DNA of 64,000 nucleotides from Flavobacterium micromati (GCF_900129585.1 NZ_FQWF01000014.1:24139-88138), one strand, 5' to 3'; counted from the first letter of the stretch, positions 46,254 through 56,341 are shown. A program made the numbers and translations. The notes: generated from the letters alone by a model not told the origin.

Positions 46254-48332
46254 CTAAAAAAGATAACCCACCGAAAAACCTCCGTAATAATTTACAGGAT
46301 TTCCTGGATAAAAATAACGTGGTGCAGCATTACCAAAACCAACGGCATTAGGCAAAATATTAGCTGCATACTTCGTGTTTAAAGCATTGTTGACTCCAGC
46401 ATTCAGCTCTACTTTTAATATTTTAAGTATCGTAAAAACATAAGTGGTTTTTAAATCAAGTAAAGAATAGCGCTCGCTATATTTAGCATTGGAATCATTT
46501 AATGGAATTTCGCCCATCGTTCTAAAAGAGCTGTTAATGCTAAAACCTTTTTTAATATTGAAGTCAAGTCCAAAATTAAATTGATTTTCGGGAACGCCCG
46601 TTAATTGATTTCCAGAATAATTAGCATTCCCATCGATAAACTCTTTAAACTTAAAATTATTCACTGATCCTGAAATATAAGGTGTGATCTTAAATTTATT
46701 CCATGCTGTTAAATTATAGTTTACTAAAAATTCCAATCCGCTGTGCGAACTACTGCCAGCATTAATACCAACAAATTGATCTTCAGCAGTGCGTCTTGCC
46801 ACCAATAGATTTTTTATTTGTGTGGTGTATAAAGTTACCTCTGTGTACAACTTGTTTTCAAGCCAATTCCCTTTGAAACCTATTTCGTAATTCCAACCTA
46901 TTTCTGGTTTTAGAGTGGTGTTGATTTGTCCCTCGGGAGTCAACGTCTCTGCAACTGATGGAGTTGAAAATCCATTACTCACTGACGCAAAAAAGTTTTT
47001 ACCATTTGAAACTTTATAAGACAAGCCAATTCTTGGCGACAAAACGGTACCAAAAGTAAATGGCTCTTTTATGCCAGTAGCATTATTTTCAAAAACATTC
47101 TGTAATGAGTATTTCGTTCTATTAAGTGCTAAACCTGTCTCCAAATGCAATTTTTTTGAGAGTAATAGCACCATTTGTAAAAAGTAATTGCTGTAATTTC
47201 GATTTTGTTTTATAGCACTGAATTTATCGCCTTGCACACTTCCTTGACCGGGTTGCGACCGATATAAATTTCTAAATAGTGCGTATTCATAATTTTCATA
47301 TTGTATTTCGGTACCTAAACTTAGTTCCATTGGCAAAGTCAGCAATTGATCTTTATAATTTATGTTGGCACGAAATCCAATTGCGGTAGTTTTATCATCA
47401 ATAATGTCAAAAGGTCTCGGCTCGTACGCGTCTTTCGAATTAGAAAAAATACTGGTTTGCATCGACCATTTATTAGAAAAACGATGTTCATATCCTAATC
47501 CAACCATAAATTTGTCATAGGACTCAAATCCTTGTGCAGCGGCCCAAGTCGGAGCAGCCCTTTCAGGATTATTCATGAAATCGGTTTCATTTATAGAACT
47601 GGGAATAAAAGCTTTCAAGCGCGTAAAGACTCCTAAAAAGGACAAAGTGCCATTAGAACCTATTTTTTGTTTGCCATGCAAATTGAATGATTTTCTTTTG
47701 TACGAACTATTAGCTCTAAAACCTTCAATATCTAAATCGGTATAACTTGCAAATAAATTGGTTTTCGCATCGCTGTATCCTGCTGAAAGTCGCTGTTGCA
47801 ACAATCCAAAACTTCCAAAAGTAATTGTTGATTTCCCAAAAGACTCCATCAAGGTCGTTTCTCTAGAGAACAATTGAATCACTCCTCCTAAACCAGAACC
47901 AAAACTAGTTGCATTTGGTCCTTTTATAATTTCTATTTTTTCGATTGAGGCTAAATCAATATCATCAATAGTAGTTTCACCTTCGCCAGAAGTCAATGGA
48001 ATTCCGTCAAAATAGGCTTTTATTTTATTGGTCCCAAATTGCGATCGTGAACCAATACCGCGAATGGTAATTCTATTAGTATTCAAAGCGCCCTGCTGCA
48101 TGGTGACGCCCGGAATTTTATTTAAAACCGGCGTCAATATAATTCCGTCACTTTTATCAATGTCGGCAGAAGTAATTACAGAAACAGAAGCTGCCGTATT
48201 TTGCAGTACATTCTTAATTGGTGAACCTTTTAGCGTAATTCCAGAAAGTGAGATAGTGTCTTTTTTTACTTGACCCAAGACTGAGAAAACGCTTAAAAAA
48301 AAAGTGAAGATATAGAAAGATTTTTTGAACAA
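46254..48332 (-). CDS. TonB-dependent receptor, iron-complex type
   Basis: A 692-residue outer-membrane receptor. After the signal peptide (ends VLGQ), a plug domain spans about 35-160 with NTAASVSVITSADIDKSDGI, IPGVTMQQGALNTNRITIRG and IEIIKGPNATSFGSGLGGVI. The beta-barrel ends in YYGGFSVGYLF, a proper C-terminal aromatic. The shape is that of siderophore or vitamin receptors (FecA/PhuR-like) rather than SusC, as it lacks the extra N-terminal domain. Ligand unknown. The tandem array ends 89 bases past its stop. Confidence 0.92.
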   Translation of the reverse strand: MFKKSFYIFTFFLSVFSVLGQVKKDTISLSGITLKGSPIKNVLQNTAASVSVITSADIDKSDGIILTPVLNKIPGVTMQQGALNTNRITIRGIGSRSQFGTNKIKAYFDGIPLTSGEGETTIDDIDLASIEKIEIIKGPNATSFGSGLGGVIQLFSRETTLMESFGKSTITFGSFGLLQQRLSAGYSDAKTNLFASYTDLDIEGFRANSSYKRKSFNLHGKQKIGSNGTLSFLGVFTRLKAFIPSSINETDFMNNPERAAPTWAAAQGFESYDKFMVGLGYEHRFSNKWSMQTSIFSNSKDAYEPRPFDIIDDKTTAIGFRANINYKDQLLTLPMELSLGTEIQYENYEYALFRNLYRSQPGQGSVQGDKFSAIKQNRNYSNYFLQMVLLLSKKLHLETGLALNRTKYSLQNVFENNATGIKEPFTFGTVLSPRIGLSYKVSNGKNFFASVSNGFSTPSVAETLTPEGQINTTLKPEIGWNYEIGFKGNWLENKLYTEVTLYTTQIKNLLVARRTAEDQFVGINAGSSSHSGLEFLVNYNLTAWNKFKITPYISGSVNNFKFKEFIDGNANYSGNQLTGVPENQFNFGLDFNIKKGFSINSSFRTMGEIPLNDSNAKYSERYSLLDLKTTYVFTILKILKVELNAGVNNALNTKYAANILPNAVGFGNAAPRYFYPGNPVNYYGGFSVGYLF

Positions 48333-48580
48333 TTGCGATAGTATTTAAATGAAAAATGAAAGGATAAAGTAACCTAATAATCTGTAGTTCCAATGTATTA
48401 TAAAAAAATCGCAAAAAAATAAGTGCGACCTTCAATAGAACTCCAATTTTACCGTTAGTGACTTTAACGATAAACTTATTGCAACAAATAAATTTAATTT
48501 TTTAGAATAAATAACGGACAATTATGTTAAAATTTAGCCACGCTGCAAAACTATAGTAAAAAGAGATTCTTTTAAAAATA

Positions 48581-48588
48581 TATCTTTG
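48581..48588 (+). promoter_or_regulatory. Putative -7 box of the 48.65 kb lipoprotein operon
   Basis: TATCTTTG fits TAnnTTTG and lies 64 bases ahead of the chosen start, in the divergent gap with the TonB receptor (48333-48651). The longer open frame begins inside this box, which argues for the ATG at 48652. A -33 TTTG is not clear. Confidence 0.5.
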
Positions 48589-48651
48589 CCGCGCTTTTGT
48601 ATTTCACAAATGCCGCCGTTCTGCCCCTCTTTTATAAAATCTAAAAAAATT

Positions 48652-49686
48652 ATGAAAAAATCATTGTACCTCTATATCGCACTTCCAAGTCTATTATTAA
48701 CTTTTACATCTTGCAATAATAGCAAAGCTAAAGACAGTGAAAATGAAAACAGTGTTGAAAAAATAGCGCAGATTAAAACAGATTCAATAGCAAAAAGCAA
48801 GTCTGTAATAATTGACACACTTGATTATAACAAGAAGTTAATTGCTATGAGTAATAACGATACTACTGGTAGGTGGCCTGTAAAAACGCCATATCCACTG
48901 CCGGGAGCAATCTTACCTTACAACAGAATTATTGCTTTTTACGGTAATTTATATTCCAAGAGAATGGGTGTTTTAGGAGAATTTCCCCATCAAGAAATGA
49001 TTGCAAAACTGCAAAGTGAAGTGGCTAATTGGCAAGCTGCTGACGCTACCGTTAAAACAATACCAGCATTGCACTATATTGCAGTTACAGCCCAAGGTGC
49101 CCCAGGAAAAAATAATATGCATAGAATGCGCATGCCTTTCAAACAAATTGACACTGTTATCAAATGGGCAAAACCCATAAACGCTCTGGTGTTTTTGGAC
49201 ATCCAAGTGGGACACAGTAGTGTAAAAGAAGAAGTCGAGCAACTAAAATCCTTTTTTGCTTTACCAAATGTGCACTTAGGAATTGACCCCGAATTTTCAA
49301 TGAAAAGCGGAGAGCGACCAGGCTCGAAAATTGGTTATTTTACTGCAGATGATATCAATGACGCTATTGATATTCTGGCTGATGTTGTCCGAAAAAATAA
49401 GCTTCCGCCAAAAGTATTAGTCGTACATCGATTTACCCAAGGCATGATTAAAAATTACAAAGACATTAAAACCGTACCTGAAGTTCAAATTGTGATGCAC
49501 ATGGACGGTTTTGGCAGTAAAGTTTTAAAAAGATCAACTTATTTGCGTTATATCTATAGAGAACCGGTGCAGTTTACTGGATTCAAATTATTTTATAAAA
49601 ATGATAACTGGAATGATTGGAAAATGTATGAACCAGAAGAACTAGTAAAATTTACTCCAAAACCCTTATACATTCAGTATCAATAA
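48652..49686 (+). CDS. Lipoprotein of unknown function
   Basis: About 344 residues with a lipoprotein signal (MKKSLYLYIALPSLLLTFTSC). After a polar linker, WPVKTPYPLPGAILPYNRII, LHYIAVTAQGAPGK, LVFLDIQVGHSSVKEEV, LGIDPEFSM, VLVVHRFTQGMIKNYK and QIVMHMDGFGSK look like alternate strands of a TIM barrel with acidic and His residues at strand ends, as in glycosidases. I do not recognise a named family with certainty. It precedes a polysaccharide deacetylase by 15 bases, so a role on cell-surface or external polysaccharide is plausible. Confidence 0.75.
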   Translation: MKKSLYLYIALPSLLLTFTSCNNSKAKDSENENSVEKIAQIKTDSIAKSKSVIIDTLDYNKKLIAMSNNDTTGRWPVKTPYPLPGAILPYNRIIAFYGNLYSKRMGVLGEFPHQEMIAKLQSEVANWQAADATVKTIPALHYIAVTAQGAPGKNNMHRMRMPFKQIDTVIKWAKPINALVFLDIQVGHSSVKEEVEQLKSFFALPNVHLGIDPEFSMKSGERPGSKIGYFTADDINDAIDILADVVRKNKLPPKVLVVHRFTQGMIKNYKDIKTVPEVQIVMHMDGFGSKVLKRSTYLRYIYREPVQFTGFKLFYKNDNWNDWKMYEPEELVKFTPKPLYIQYQ

Positions 49687-49701
49687 AATCAAAATTGTCG
49701 C

Positions 49702-50547
49702 ATGAAAAATTATTTTTTTCCGCTTATTTTAGGTTTTTTATTTTTGACAAGCTGCCAGTCAGAAACTCGGAAAACGTTACCTAAAGTTCCCGTTGAAACT
49801 ATTACTGTTCCTAAAAAAGAAGTGATTGTCAATAAAGTTATGGCTGGTGCCAAAGCGATTCTTTCGAAAAAAGAAGTTCCTATTTTATGTTATCACAACA
49901 TCAAAAATTTTAGCGCTAACTCCGGAGAAATGACAAAGGTTTATAGTGTAAAACCATTAGATTTTGCCGCCCAAATGAGAGCATTAGCCGATGCCGGTTA
50001 TCAAACAATTCTACCAGAACAGTTATACGACTATCTACTTTATGATGGAAAGCTTCCGACTAAACCTATAATGATCACTTTTGATGATACTAGGGAAGAG
50101 CAATTTAGCATTGGCGCCACCGAAATGAAGAAATATAATTTTAAAGGAGTGTTTTTTATAATGACAGTTTCCATAAATCGTCCGGGATATATGAGCAAGG
50201 AACAAATTAAGAATCTTGCTGATGATGGCCATATTGTGGCTGCACATACCTGGGATCATCACATGGTAACAAAATATTCTGGTGACGACTGGAATACTCA
50301 ACTGGTTATGCCAAAGGCAAAACTGGAAAAAATTGTTGGTAAGCCTGTAACAGACTTTGCTTATCCCTTTGGTTTATGGAATCCCTCCGCGATTCCTGAA
50401 TTAAAGAAAAGCGGTTATCAAATGGCTTATATTTTATCAACAAAAAGGGATTCAGTAGATCCGCTTTATACAATACGGCGTATTATCGTGTCAGGAACGT
50501 GGTCAACAGAAAAGATGATGAAATCTATAAGTTCTTCATTTAACTAA
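49702..50547 (+). CDS. Polysaccharide deacetylase (NodB-type) lipoprotein
   Basis: A 281-residue lipoprotein (lipobox LTSC, Cys18). The NodB domain spans about 70-275: PILCYHNIKN, the metal Asp pair in PIMITFDDT, the metal His pair in AAHTWDHH, and DFAYPFGLWN. CE4 enzymes remove N- or O-acetyl groups from chitin-like or peptidoglycan sugars using a metal ion. It follows the lipoprotein at 48.65 kb and likely shares its transcript. Substrate not shown. Confidence 0.9.
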   Translation: MKNYFFPLILGFLFLTSCQSETRKTLPKVPVETITVPKKEVIVNKVMAGAKAILSKKEVPILCYHNIKNFSANSGEMTKVYSVKPLDFAAQMRALADAGYQTILPEQLYDYLLYDGKLPTKPIMITFDDTREEQFSIGATEMKKYNFKGVFFIMTVSINRPGYMSKEQIKNLADDGHIVAAHTWDHHMVTKYSGDDWNTQLVMPKAKLEKIVGKPVTDFAYPFGLWNPSAIPELKKSGYQMAYILSTKRDSVDPLYTIRRIIVSGTWSTEKMMKSISSSFN

Positions 50548-50648
50548 TTCGTTTAATTATTGATTAACAATTTTTTTTAATAACGTTATCTTAACATACA
50601 GAAAGAATTGTTGAAGGACTTTTGTGAAAAATTAAATTATAGATTATA

Positions 50649-52895
50649 ATGGAGCAGATTTACGTAATAATGTTGATTGTTTTAGGGATACTGGCTATTA
50701 TTGACTTAATAGTTGGCGTTAGCAATGATGCTGTTAACTTTTTAAATTCTGCTATCGGTTCTAAGGCTGTATCTTTTAAAACAACCATGATTGTGGCAAG
50801 TTTAGGAGTATTAGTTGGCGCCATGTTTTCCAGCGGAATGATGGAAATAGCAAGAAGCGGAATTTTTGTGCCAAGCATGTTTAGCTTCAATGACGTGATG
50901 ATTATTTTTCTTGCCGTTATGATCACTGATATTTTGTTGTTAGACGTATTCAATTCGCTTGGCCTACCTACTTCAACTACAGTTTCCATTATTTTTGAAT
51001 TATTAGGAGCAGCCGTATGCTTAGCGCTCTACAAAATATACACAACTGATGATTCTTTTGACAATTTAGGCATGTATATTAACACCAAGAAGGCTACAAC
51101 AATTGTTTACAGTATCTTACTCTCGGTAGTTTTATCCTTTTCATTAGGTAGTTTGATCCAATACATTTCCCGTTTAATTTTTACTTTTCATTATGAAAAA
51201 AAGCTTAAATATTTCGGAGCAATTTTTGGTGGCGTAGCCATTTCTGCTATCACTTTTTTTATATTAATTAAAGGACTAAAAGGAGTTTCATTTATATCAA
51301 AAGAGCAATTTTCATGGATCGATAAGAATCAGTTTTTAATTCTAGGGGTAAGCTTTGTTGTTTTTCTTGTACTTTCACAAATACTAATTCAATTCTTTAA
51401 AATCAATATTTTACGTGTTATTATTCTTATTGGAACCTTCGCTTTAGCATTAGCTTTTGCTGGAAATGATTTAGTTAACTTTATTGGAGTTCCAATTGCT
51501 GCGTTCAACTCTTATGAAATTTTCCAGCACAGCGGCGTTTCTAGTGATGAGTTTATGATGGGCGCTCTAGCAAATAACGATATAGTTGCACCTTTTTATT
51601 TTTTATTAATAGCAGGCGTTGTAATGGTAATCACTCTTTGGACTTCTAAAAAAGCTAGAAGTGTTATTGAAACCGAATTAAGTTTATCCAGACAAGGAGA
51701 TGGCGTAGATAAATTTTTACCCAATACTGCATCAAGATTTATTGTACGATTAGGAGTGAATATTGGCGAAGGAATAAATTATTTTTTACCAAATAAACTA
51801 CAGATAAAAATTGATGAACGTTTTATAAGTGTTACAAAACCAACAAAAAACCTCAAGGATGAGCCAGCTTTTGACATGGTTCGTGCATCTGTAAACTTGA
51901 TGGTTGCAAGTATTTTGATATCTATTGGTACCTCCTTGAAATTACCTTTATCAACAACTTATGTAACGTTTATGGTTGCAATGGGTAGTTCATTTGCCGA
52001 TAGAGCTTGGGATAGAGAAAGTGCTGTTTATAGAATTGCAGGAGTTTTTAAAGTGATTGGTGGCTGGTTTTTTACAGCATTTATAGCTTTTATTTTGGCA
52101 TTTATAATGGCTTATATCCTAAAAGTAGGTGAAGTTTTCGCCTTCGTTGGATTATTACTTTTGTTGGGAATAATGCTATATAGAAGTTCTCGAAAGCATA
52201 AAGAAAAAGTAAAAGAGGAAGACGAAGTTAAAAGTCTTCGCAAAGAAGATATAGCAACTGTTAACGAAATGATTACTGAGAGCTCATCTCAAATCGCAAA
52301 AGTATTTCGTAAAACTAGTGCATTGTATTCTAATTTAATTGATAATTTAAGCTTACTGGATTTAGCAAAATTAAAACAGAACAAAAAAGACCAAAAGAAG
52401 CTCGAAAAAGAAATTGATGAGTTAAAAAGCAATGTTTTTTATTTTATCAAAAACTTAGATGACAATTCAGTTGAAGCAAGTAAATTCTATATTTTAATTT
52501 TAGGTTATTTACAAGACATGGTTCAATCTATTGATTTTATTACGGCTAATAGTTATTCGCACGTGAATAACAATCATAAGAAATTAAAATTCAACCAAAT
52601 CAAAGGTCTTAAAACTATTGATCAACAGTTGCAAAACATGCTACAATCATTAGAAGAAAGCTTTAAAAACGAAGATTTTCATAAAATAGATTTAATTTTA
52701 AACGAAAAACAAGTTTTATTAGATACTGTTTCTGAGTTAATTTCGAAACAAATTAAAACAATTAGAACTACAGAAACGAGTCCAAAAAACAGTAAGTTAT
52801 ATTTTGGACTACTTTTAGAAGTAAATGATTTAGTGAAATCTATCGTGAATTTACTAGAATTATTTAAGGAGTTTAATAAGTTGAATAAGAAATAA
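50649..52895 (+). CDS. PiT-family phosphate permease fused to a PhoU-like domain
   Basis: A 748-residue inner-membrane protein. Two PiT halves carry the signature Asn-Asp motifs: GVSNDAVNFLNSAIGSKAVS near residue 25 and AFAGNDLVNFIGVP near 275, with LPTSTTVS and LPLSTTYVT turns. About 10-12 membrane helices end near residue 510. Residues 520-748 are soluble, helical and charged, and look like a PhoU-type domain (KVFRKTSALYSNLIDNLSLL, then KNVFYFIKNLDD-like). The family imports inorganic phosphate with protons or cations; the fused domain may gate transport. Single gene. Confidence 0.92.
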   Translation: MEQIYVIMLIVLGILAIIDLIVGVSNDAVNFLNSAIGSKAVSFKTTMIVASLGVLVGAMFSSGMMEIARSGIFVPSMFSFNDVMIIFLAVMITDILLLDVFNSLGLPTSTTVSIIFELLGAAVCLALYKIYTTDDSFDNLGMYINTKKATTIVYSILLSVVLSFSLGSLIQYISRLIFTFHYEKKLKYFGAIFGGVAISAITFFILIKGLKGVSFISKEQFSWIDKNQFLILGVSFVVFLVLSQILIQFFKINILRVIILIGTFALALAFAGNDLVNFIGVPIAAFNSYEIFQHSGVSSDEFMMGALANNDIVAPFYFLLIAGVVMVITLWTSKKARSVIETELSLSRQGDGVDKFLPNTASRFIVRLGVNIGEGINYFLPNKLQIKIDERFISVTKPTKNLKDEPAFDMVRASVNLMVASILISIGTSLKLPLSTTYVTFMVAMGSSFADRAWDRESAVYRIAGVFKVIGGWFFTAFIAFILAFIMAYILKVGEVFAFVGLLLLLGIMLYRSSRKHKEKVKEEDEVKSLRKEDIATVNEMITESSSQIAKVFRKTSALYSNLIDNLSLLDLAKLKQNKKDQKKLEKEIDELKSNVFYFIKNLDDNSVEASKFYILILGYLQDMVQSIDFITANSYSHVNNNHKKLKFNQIKGLKTIDQQLQNMLQSLEESFKNEDFHKIDLILNEKQVLLDTVSELISKQIKTIRTTETSPKNSKLYFGLLLEVNDLVKSIVNLLELFKEFNKLNKK

Positions 52896-52930
52896 TTAAA
52901 ATAAATTTAATTGTATTTTAAGAAGGATTT

Positions 52931-54200
52931 GTCACGCTGGAAGCGTGTCAATACTGTTGACATCTTCGTTTTTTTTTCACATAATATTTGTCACGCTGGA
53001 AGCGTCTCAATAATGTTGCTCTCTTCGTTTTTTTTCACGTATTATTTGTCACGCTGGAAGCGTCGCGATGCTATTGCGTTCTTCGTTTTTTTTTACGTAA
53101 TATTTGTCACGCTGGAAGCGTAATATTGCTCTCATTTGCTGTGATGCTTCCAGCATGACAATCGGCGTTGGTTGTTATACGGAGTTCCTAGACTATTACT
53201 CTCGTTTGCTGAGATGCTTTCAGCATGACAATTGGAGGCAGTTGCAGTGCAGCGTGAATTTGTCACGCTGGAAGCGTCTCAATACTGTTGCTCTCTTCGT
53301 TTTTTTTCACGCACTATTTGTCACGCTGGAAGCGTCCCAATGCTGTTACTCTCTTCATTTTTTTTCACGCACTATTTGTCACGCTGGAAGCGTCTCAACA
53401 CTGTTGCACTCGTTTGTTGAGATTTTGCCACGCTTGAAGCGTCGCAGTATAGTTGCTCTCGTTTGCTAAGATGCTTACAGCATGATAATTGGAGGCAGTT
53501 GTAGTGCAACGTGAATTTGTCACGCTGGAAGCGTCTCAACACTGTTGCTCTCGTTTGTTGAGATTTTGCCACGCTGGAAGCGTCTCAATACTGTTGCTCT
53601 CGTTTGTTGAGATGCTTTCAGCATGACAATCGGCGTTGGTTGTGGTGCAGAGTTCCTAGACTATTGCCCTCGTTTGTTGAGATGCTTTCAGCATGACAAT
53701 TGGAGGCGGTTGTAGTGCAGAGTTGCACTATCGTTGCTCTCGTTTATTGAGATGCTTCCAGCATGACAATTGGAGTCGGTTGCAGTGCAGAGTTCCTAGA
53801 CTATTGCCCTCGTTTGTTGAGATGCTTTCAGCATGACAATTGGAGGTGGTAGTAGTGCAGAGTTGCACTATCGTTGCTCTCGTTTGTTGAGATGCTTCCA
53901 GCATGACAATTGGAGTCGGTTGCAGTGCAGAGTGAATTTGTCACGCTGGAAGCGTCCCAATACTATTGCTCTCTTCGTTTTTTTCACGTACTATTTGTCA
54001 AGCTGGAAGCGTCTGAATAATGTTGCTCTCGTTTGTTGAGATACTTTTAGCATAACAATTGGAGGTGGTTGTATTTCAGAGTTGCAATACTATTACTCTC
54101 GTTTGTTGAGATGCTTCCAGCATGACAATCGGCGTTGGTTGTAGTGCAGAGTTCCTAGACTATTGCTCTCGTGTGTTGAGATGCTTCCAGCATGACAATT
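52931..54200. repeat. Array 2: hairpin repeats in two versions and two orientations
   Basis: About 1.3 kb, gene-free. Version 1, GTCACGCTGGAAGCGTCTCAA, occurs about 12 times (52931 to 54010). Version 2, GAGATGCTTTCAGCATGACA, occurs about 11 times (53141 to 54195) in the opposite sense. In both, the ends pair around a short loop (ACGCT/AGCGT and ATGCT/AGCAT), so the C-G to T-A change is matched on both arms. Spacers come in types, one with TTCGTTTTTTTTCACG, another with AGTTCCTAGACTATTG or TGGAGGCRGTTGYAGTGCAG. The array spans from 36 bases past the PiT gene to the EnvC terminator. Confidence 0.92.
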
Positions 54201-54220
54201 GAAGTACATCTAACTGAAAA

Positions 54221-54259
54221 AAAAGCACTATCAATTCCTAAAAATTCGATAGTGCTTTT
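54221..54259 (-). terminator. Terminator of the envC-like operon
   Basis: Perfect 12-bp stem AAAAGCACTATC / GATAGTGCTTTT with T runs on both sides, 20 bases past the stop; probably works in both directions. Confidence 0.88.
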
Positions 54260-54278
54260 TTGATTAAAGAAAAATAAT

Positions 54279-55532
54279 TTATCTCCCTGACAACCAACCT
54301 TCAGGGTCGTTATAACTTGTGTTTTGGAGAATTAAAAACTTAATAATCGTTCTCCCGGTTTCACCATTAGTTCTAACTGTACCGATGCTTTGTTTTATGT
54401 TGACCTTATCTCCCTTGCTAACACTTACTGAACTTAGATTTTGGTACACTGTAAAATAATCACCATGTTGTATCATTACTGCTCTATTTACTGGTGATAA
54501 GATAATCACGCTCGCTACTTCGCCCCCAAAAACAGCTCTCGCAGTTGCGCCACGATCCGTTGTGATTTCTACACCACTATTGTGTACCGTAATCGTATTA
54601 AACAAAGGATGTGTTTGGTTTCCATATCCTAATGATATGTAGCCTTTCTCTACTGGATAAGGGAGTCGGCCTCTATTTGCTCTAAAATTATCGGCAATTA
54701 TTTTAGCCTCTGGAGTTAATTCAATTTTTGATGATGAAACTGATGTCTTAGAAACTGCTACGCCCGGATTTGCTTTTGCTTTTTCTAAAGCCGCTTTTCT
54801 ATTTGCGGCAGCAATCGCTTCCCGAATTAATTTGTTTATTTGTCTATCAATAGTGCGGTATTCTTGTTGCTTTTTGCCAATTTCTTTGGCTATTTTGTTT
54901 TTATCTTTCTTTAAAACGTTTACCAACTTTACTTGTTGTTGTTTTTCTTTTTCTAATGATAAGCGCTCTTTTACATTTTCAGCAATCAATTTTTGCTTCG
55001 CGATTTTTTGAACTGATAATTTATCATTAAAATCAGAAAGTTTATCCGATTTAACTTTAATTTCCTCACCTTGCATTTTCCTGTAGCCCGTATATTGTTT
55101 CATATACTGCGCTCTTTTATAAGCTTGTAAAAAACTTTCTGAAGATAATATAAACATCGCTCTACTTTCAGTGGATCTACTTTTATATGATTTCACAATC
55201 ATTTTAGCATAATCTTCTTTTAAAACAAGTAGTTCTCTTTTTAATTTATTTATTTGCATTTGATTAATATACATGTCGTTACTCAGCAACTTAGTTTGCT
55301 TTTCAGTAGTGTTTATTAATTTTTCTTTCAGCTTGATTTTAGTGCTTTGAATAATTACAACATTAACCGCCGATTTCTCTTTTTTCTTTACGCTTTGTAG
55401 TAGTTTTTCATTTTCTCGAATCTCTTTTTGAATTTGAGCTTTACGTTCTTCTAGTTTTTCTTGTTGGGAATCCTGACTCCACAGTAATGAAGTCATGCAA
55501 ATAAAAATAAGGCTTAGGAGAAATTTTGGCAT
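54279..55532 (-). CDS. EnvC-like murein hydrolase activator (degenerate M23)
   Basis: About 417 residues: signal peptide (MPKFLLSLIFICMTSLLWSQ), a long coiled coil (about 25-260) and a C-terminal LytM/M23 domain (about 300-417). The zinc-site residues of active M23 enzymes are altered: HNSGVEITTDRGA in place of HxGVD, QHGDYFTVYQNLS, and no HxH block near the end (IIKFLILQN). This matches EnvC, which activates amidases at the division site instead of cutting itself. ATG 55532 is preferred over an upstream TTG. It follows the DUF4292 gene, 23 bases ahead. Confidence 0.9.
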   Translation of the reverse strand: MPKFLLSLIFICMTSLLWSQDSQQEKLEERKAQIQKEIRENEKLLQSVKKKEKSAVNVVIIQSTKIKLKEKLINTTEKQTKLLSNDMYINQMQINKLKRELLVLKEDYAKMIVKSYKSRSTESRAMFILSSESFLQAYKRAQYMKQYTGYRKMQGEEIKVKSDKLSDFNDKLSVQKIAKQKLIAENVKERLSLEKEKQQQVKLVNVLKKDKNKIAKEIGKKQQEYRTIDRQINKLIREAIAAANRKAALEKAKANPGVAVSKTSVSSSKIELTPEAKIIADNFRANRGRLPYPVEKGYISLGYGNQTHPLFNTITVHNSGVEITTDRGATARAVFGGEVASVIILSPVNRAVMIQHGDYFTVYQNLSSVSVSKGDKVNIKQSIGTVRTNGETGRTIIKFLILQNTSYNDPEGWLSGR

Positions 55533-55555
55533 GTTGAAAAAATATTTTTGCAAAT

Positions 55556-56341
55556 TTACTTAATTAAAATTCTTTCGTACCCATTTGGTACACTATATGG
55601 AAAAGAAAGTTCTTCATTGAAAGAAACCGAGTTGTATTGCATATTAATTTCGGTATTCCCTTTTTTCTGAAATGTATTGATTAATACGTTGGAAGGAAGC
55701 GTCGCGTCATTATAAGATATGTTATTATCATAAGCTACTTTGATCATTCGCTCCTCCGCAGTTTGCGTGATTTCCTGTTTTTGGACTAAAAAATTATTGG
55801 CATTTAGAAAGAACGATTTTTTTGTATTAGCCTTTGAGGTGTCATCTAATCGATACGTTTGGTCTAGAAAGGACTCTACGTATTTACCTTTCGTTAAATC
55901 ATCAATTACTTCACCCAGTAGCATGTTTTGAATTTTTTTGTAATCTAAATCAGTTCCTAACCACGCACTCAAACTGCTAAAGTCTCCTTCAAAATACTTA
56001 TTATTGATTTTTTCGTAATAACTCACTGTTGTAGGCGTAATCAATGCTTTAGCCATTGTTATTCCAAAAAAACGAATACTTACAAGAATTTGTTCGTCTT
56101 TCTTAATTTTAATTTCAGCGGTAACATTTTGTGTTTGCTTGTCATCAACATAGCGCGCATTTGACTTTATGTATAATGTGGAAAATTGATTTTTATTGTT
56201 ATAATAATTCTCAATTATTTTTTTGGCAGACATTTTATTGGCTATCGTATCAGGTTCATTAGCAGCTGCAATTGCAACTGCCTTTGTTTTACATGAGGCC
56301 ATAATAATTGTTAATACTACTAATAATACTGTTTTTTTCAT
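55556..56341 (-). CDS. DUF4292 lipoprotein
   Basis: A 261-residue lipoprotein (lipobox MASC, Cys17). KKIIENYYNNKNQFSTLYIK, then AEIKIKKDEQILVSIRFFGI and ALITPTTVSYYEKINNKYFE are typical of DUF4292, a LolA/LolB-like half-barrel family of Bacteroidota. The ATG overlaps the stop of the TPR gene (ATGA). The conserved order TPR-DUF4292-EnvC in Bacteroidota suggests a joint role in envelope maintenance; the exact role is unknown. Confidence 0.9.
   Translation of the reverse strand: MKKTVLLVVLTIIMASCKTKAVAIAAANEPDTIANKMSAKKIIENYYNNKNQFSTLYIKSNARYVDDKQTQNVTAEIKIKKDEQILVSIRFFGITMAKALITPTTVSYYEKINNKYFEGDFSSLSAWLGTDLDYKKIQNMLLGEVIDDLTKGKYVESFLDQTYRLDDTSKANTKKSFFLNANNFLVQKQEITQTAEERMIKVAYDNNISYNDATLPSNVLINTFQKKGNTEINMQYNSVSFNEELSFPYSVPNGYERILIK

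Noticed and set aside
52911..54039. Several open frames of 60-120 codons, many with an LSRWKR repeat, in array 2.
   Set aside because: They are translations of the hairpin repeat on both strands; they have no ribosome-binding context, signal or domain.
52931..54200. Possible CRISPR array.
   Set aside because: Repeats occur in both orientations and two versions, spacing varies from about 55 to 260 bases, spacers are themselves repeated, and no cas genes are nearby.
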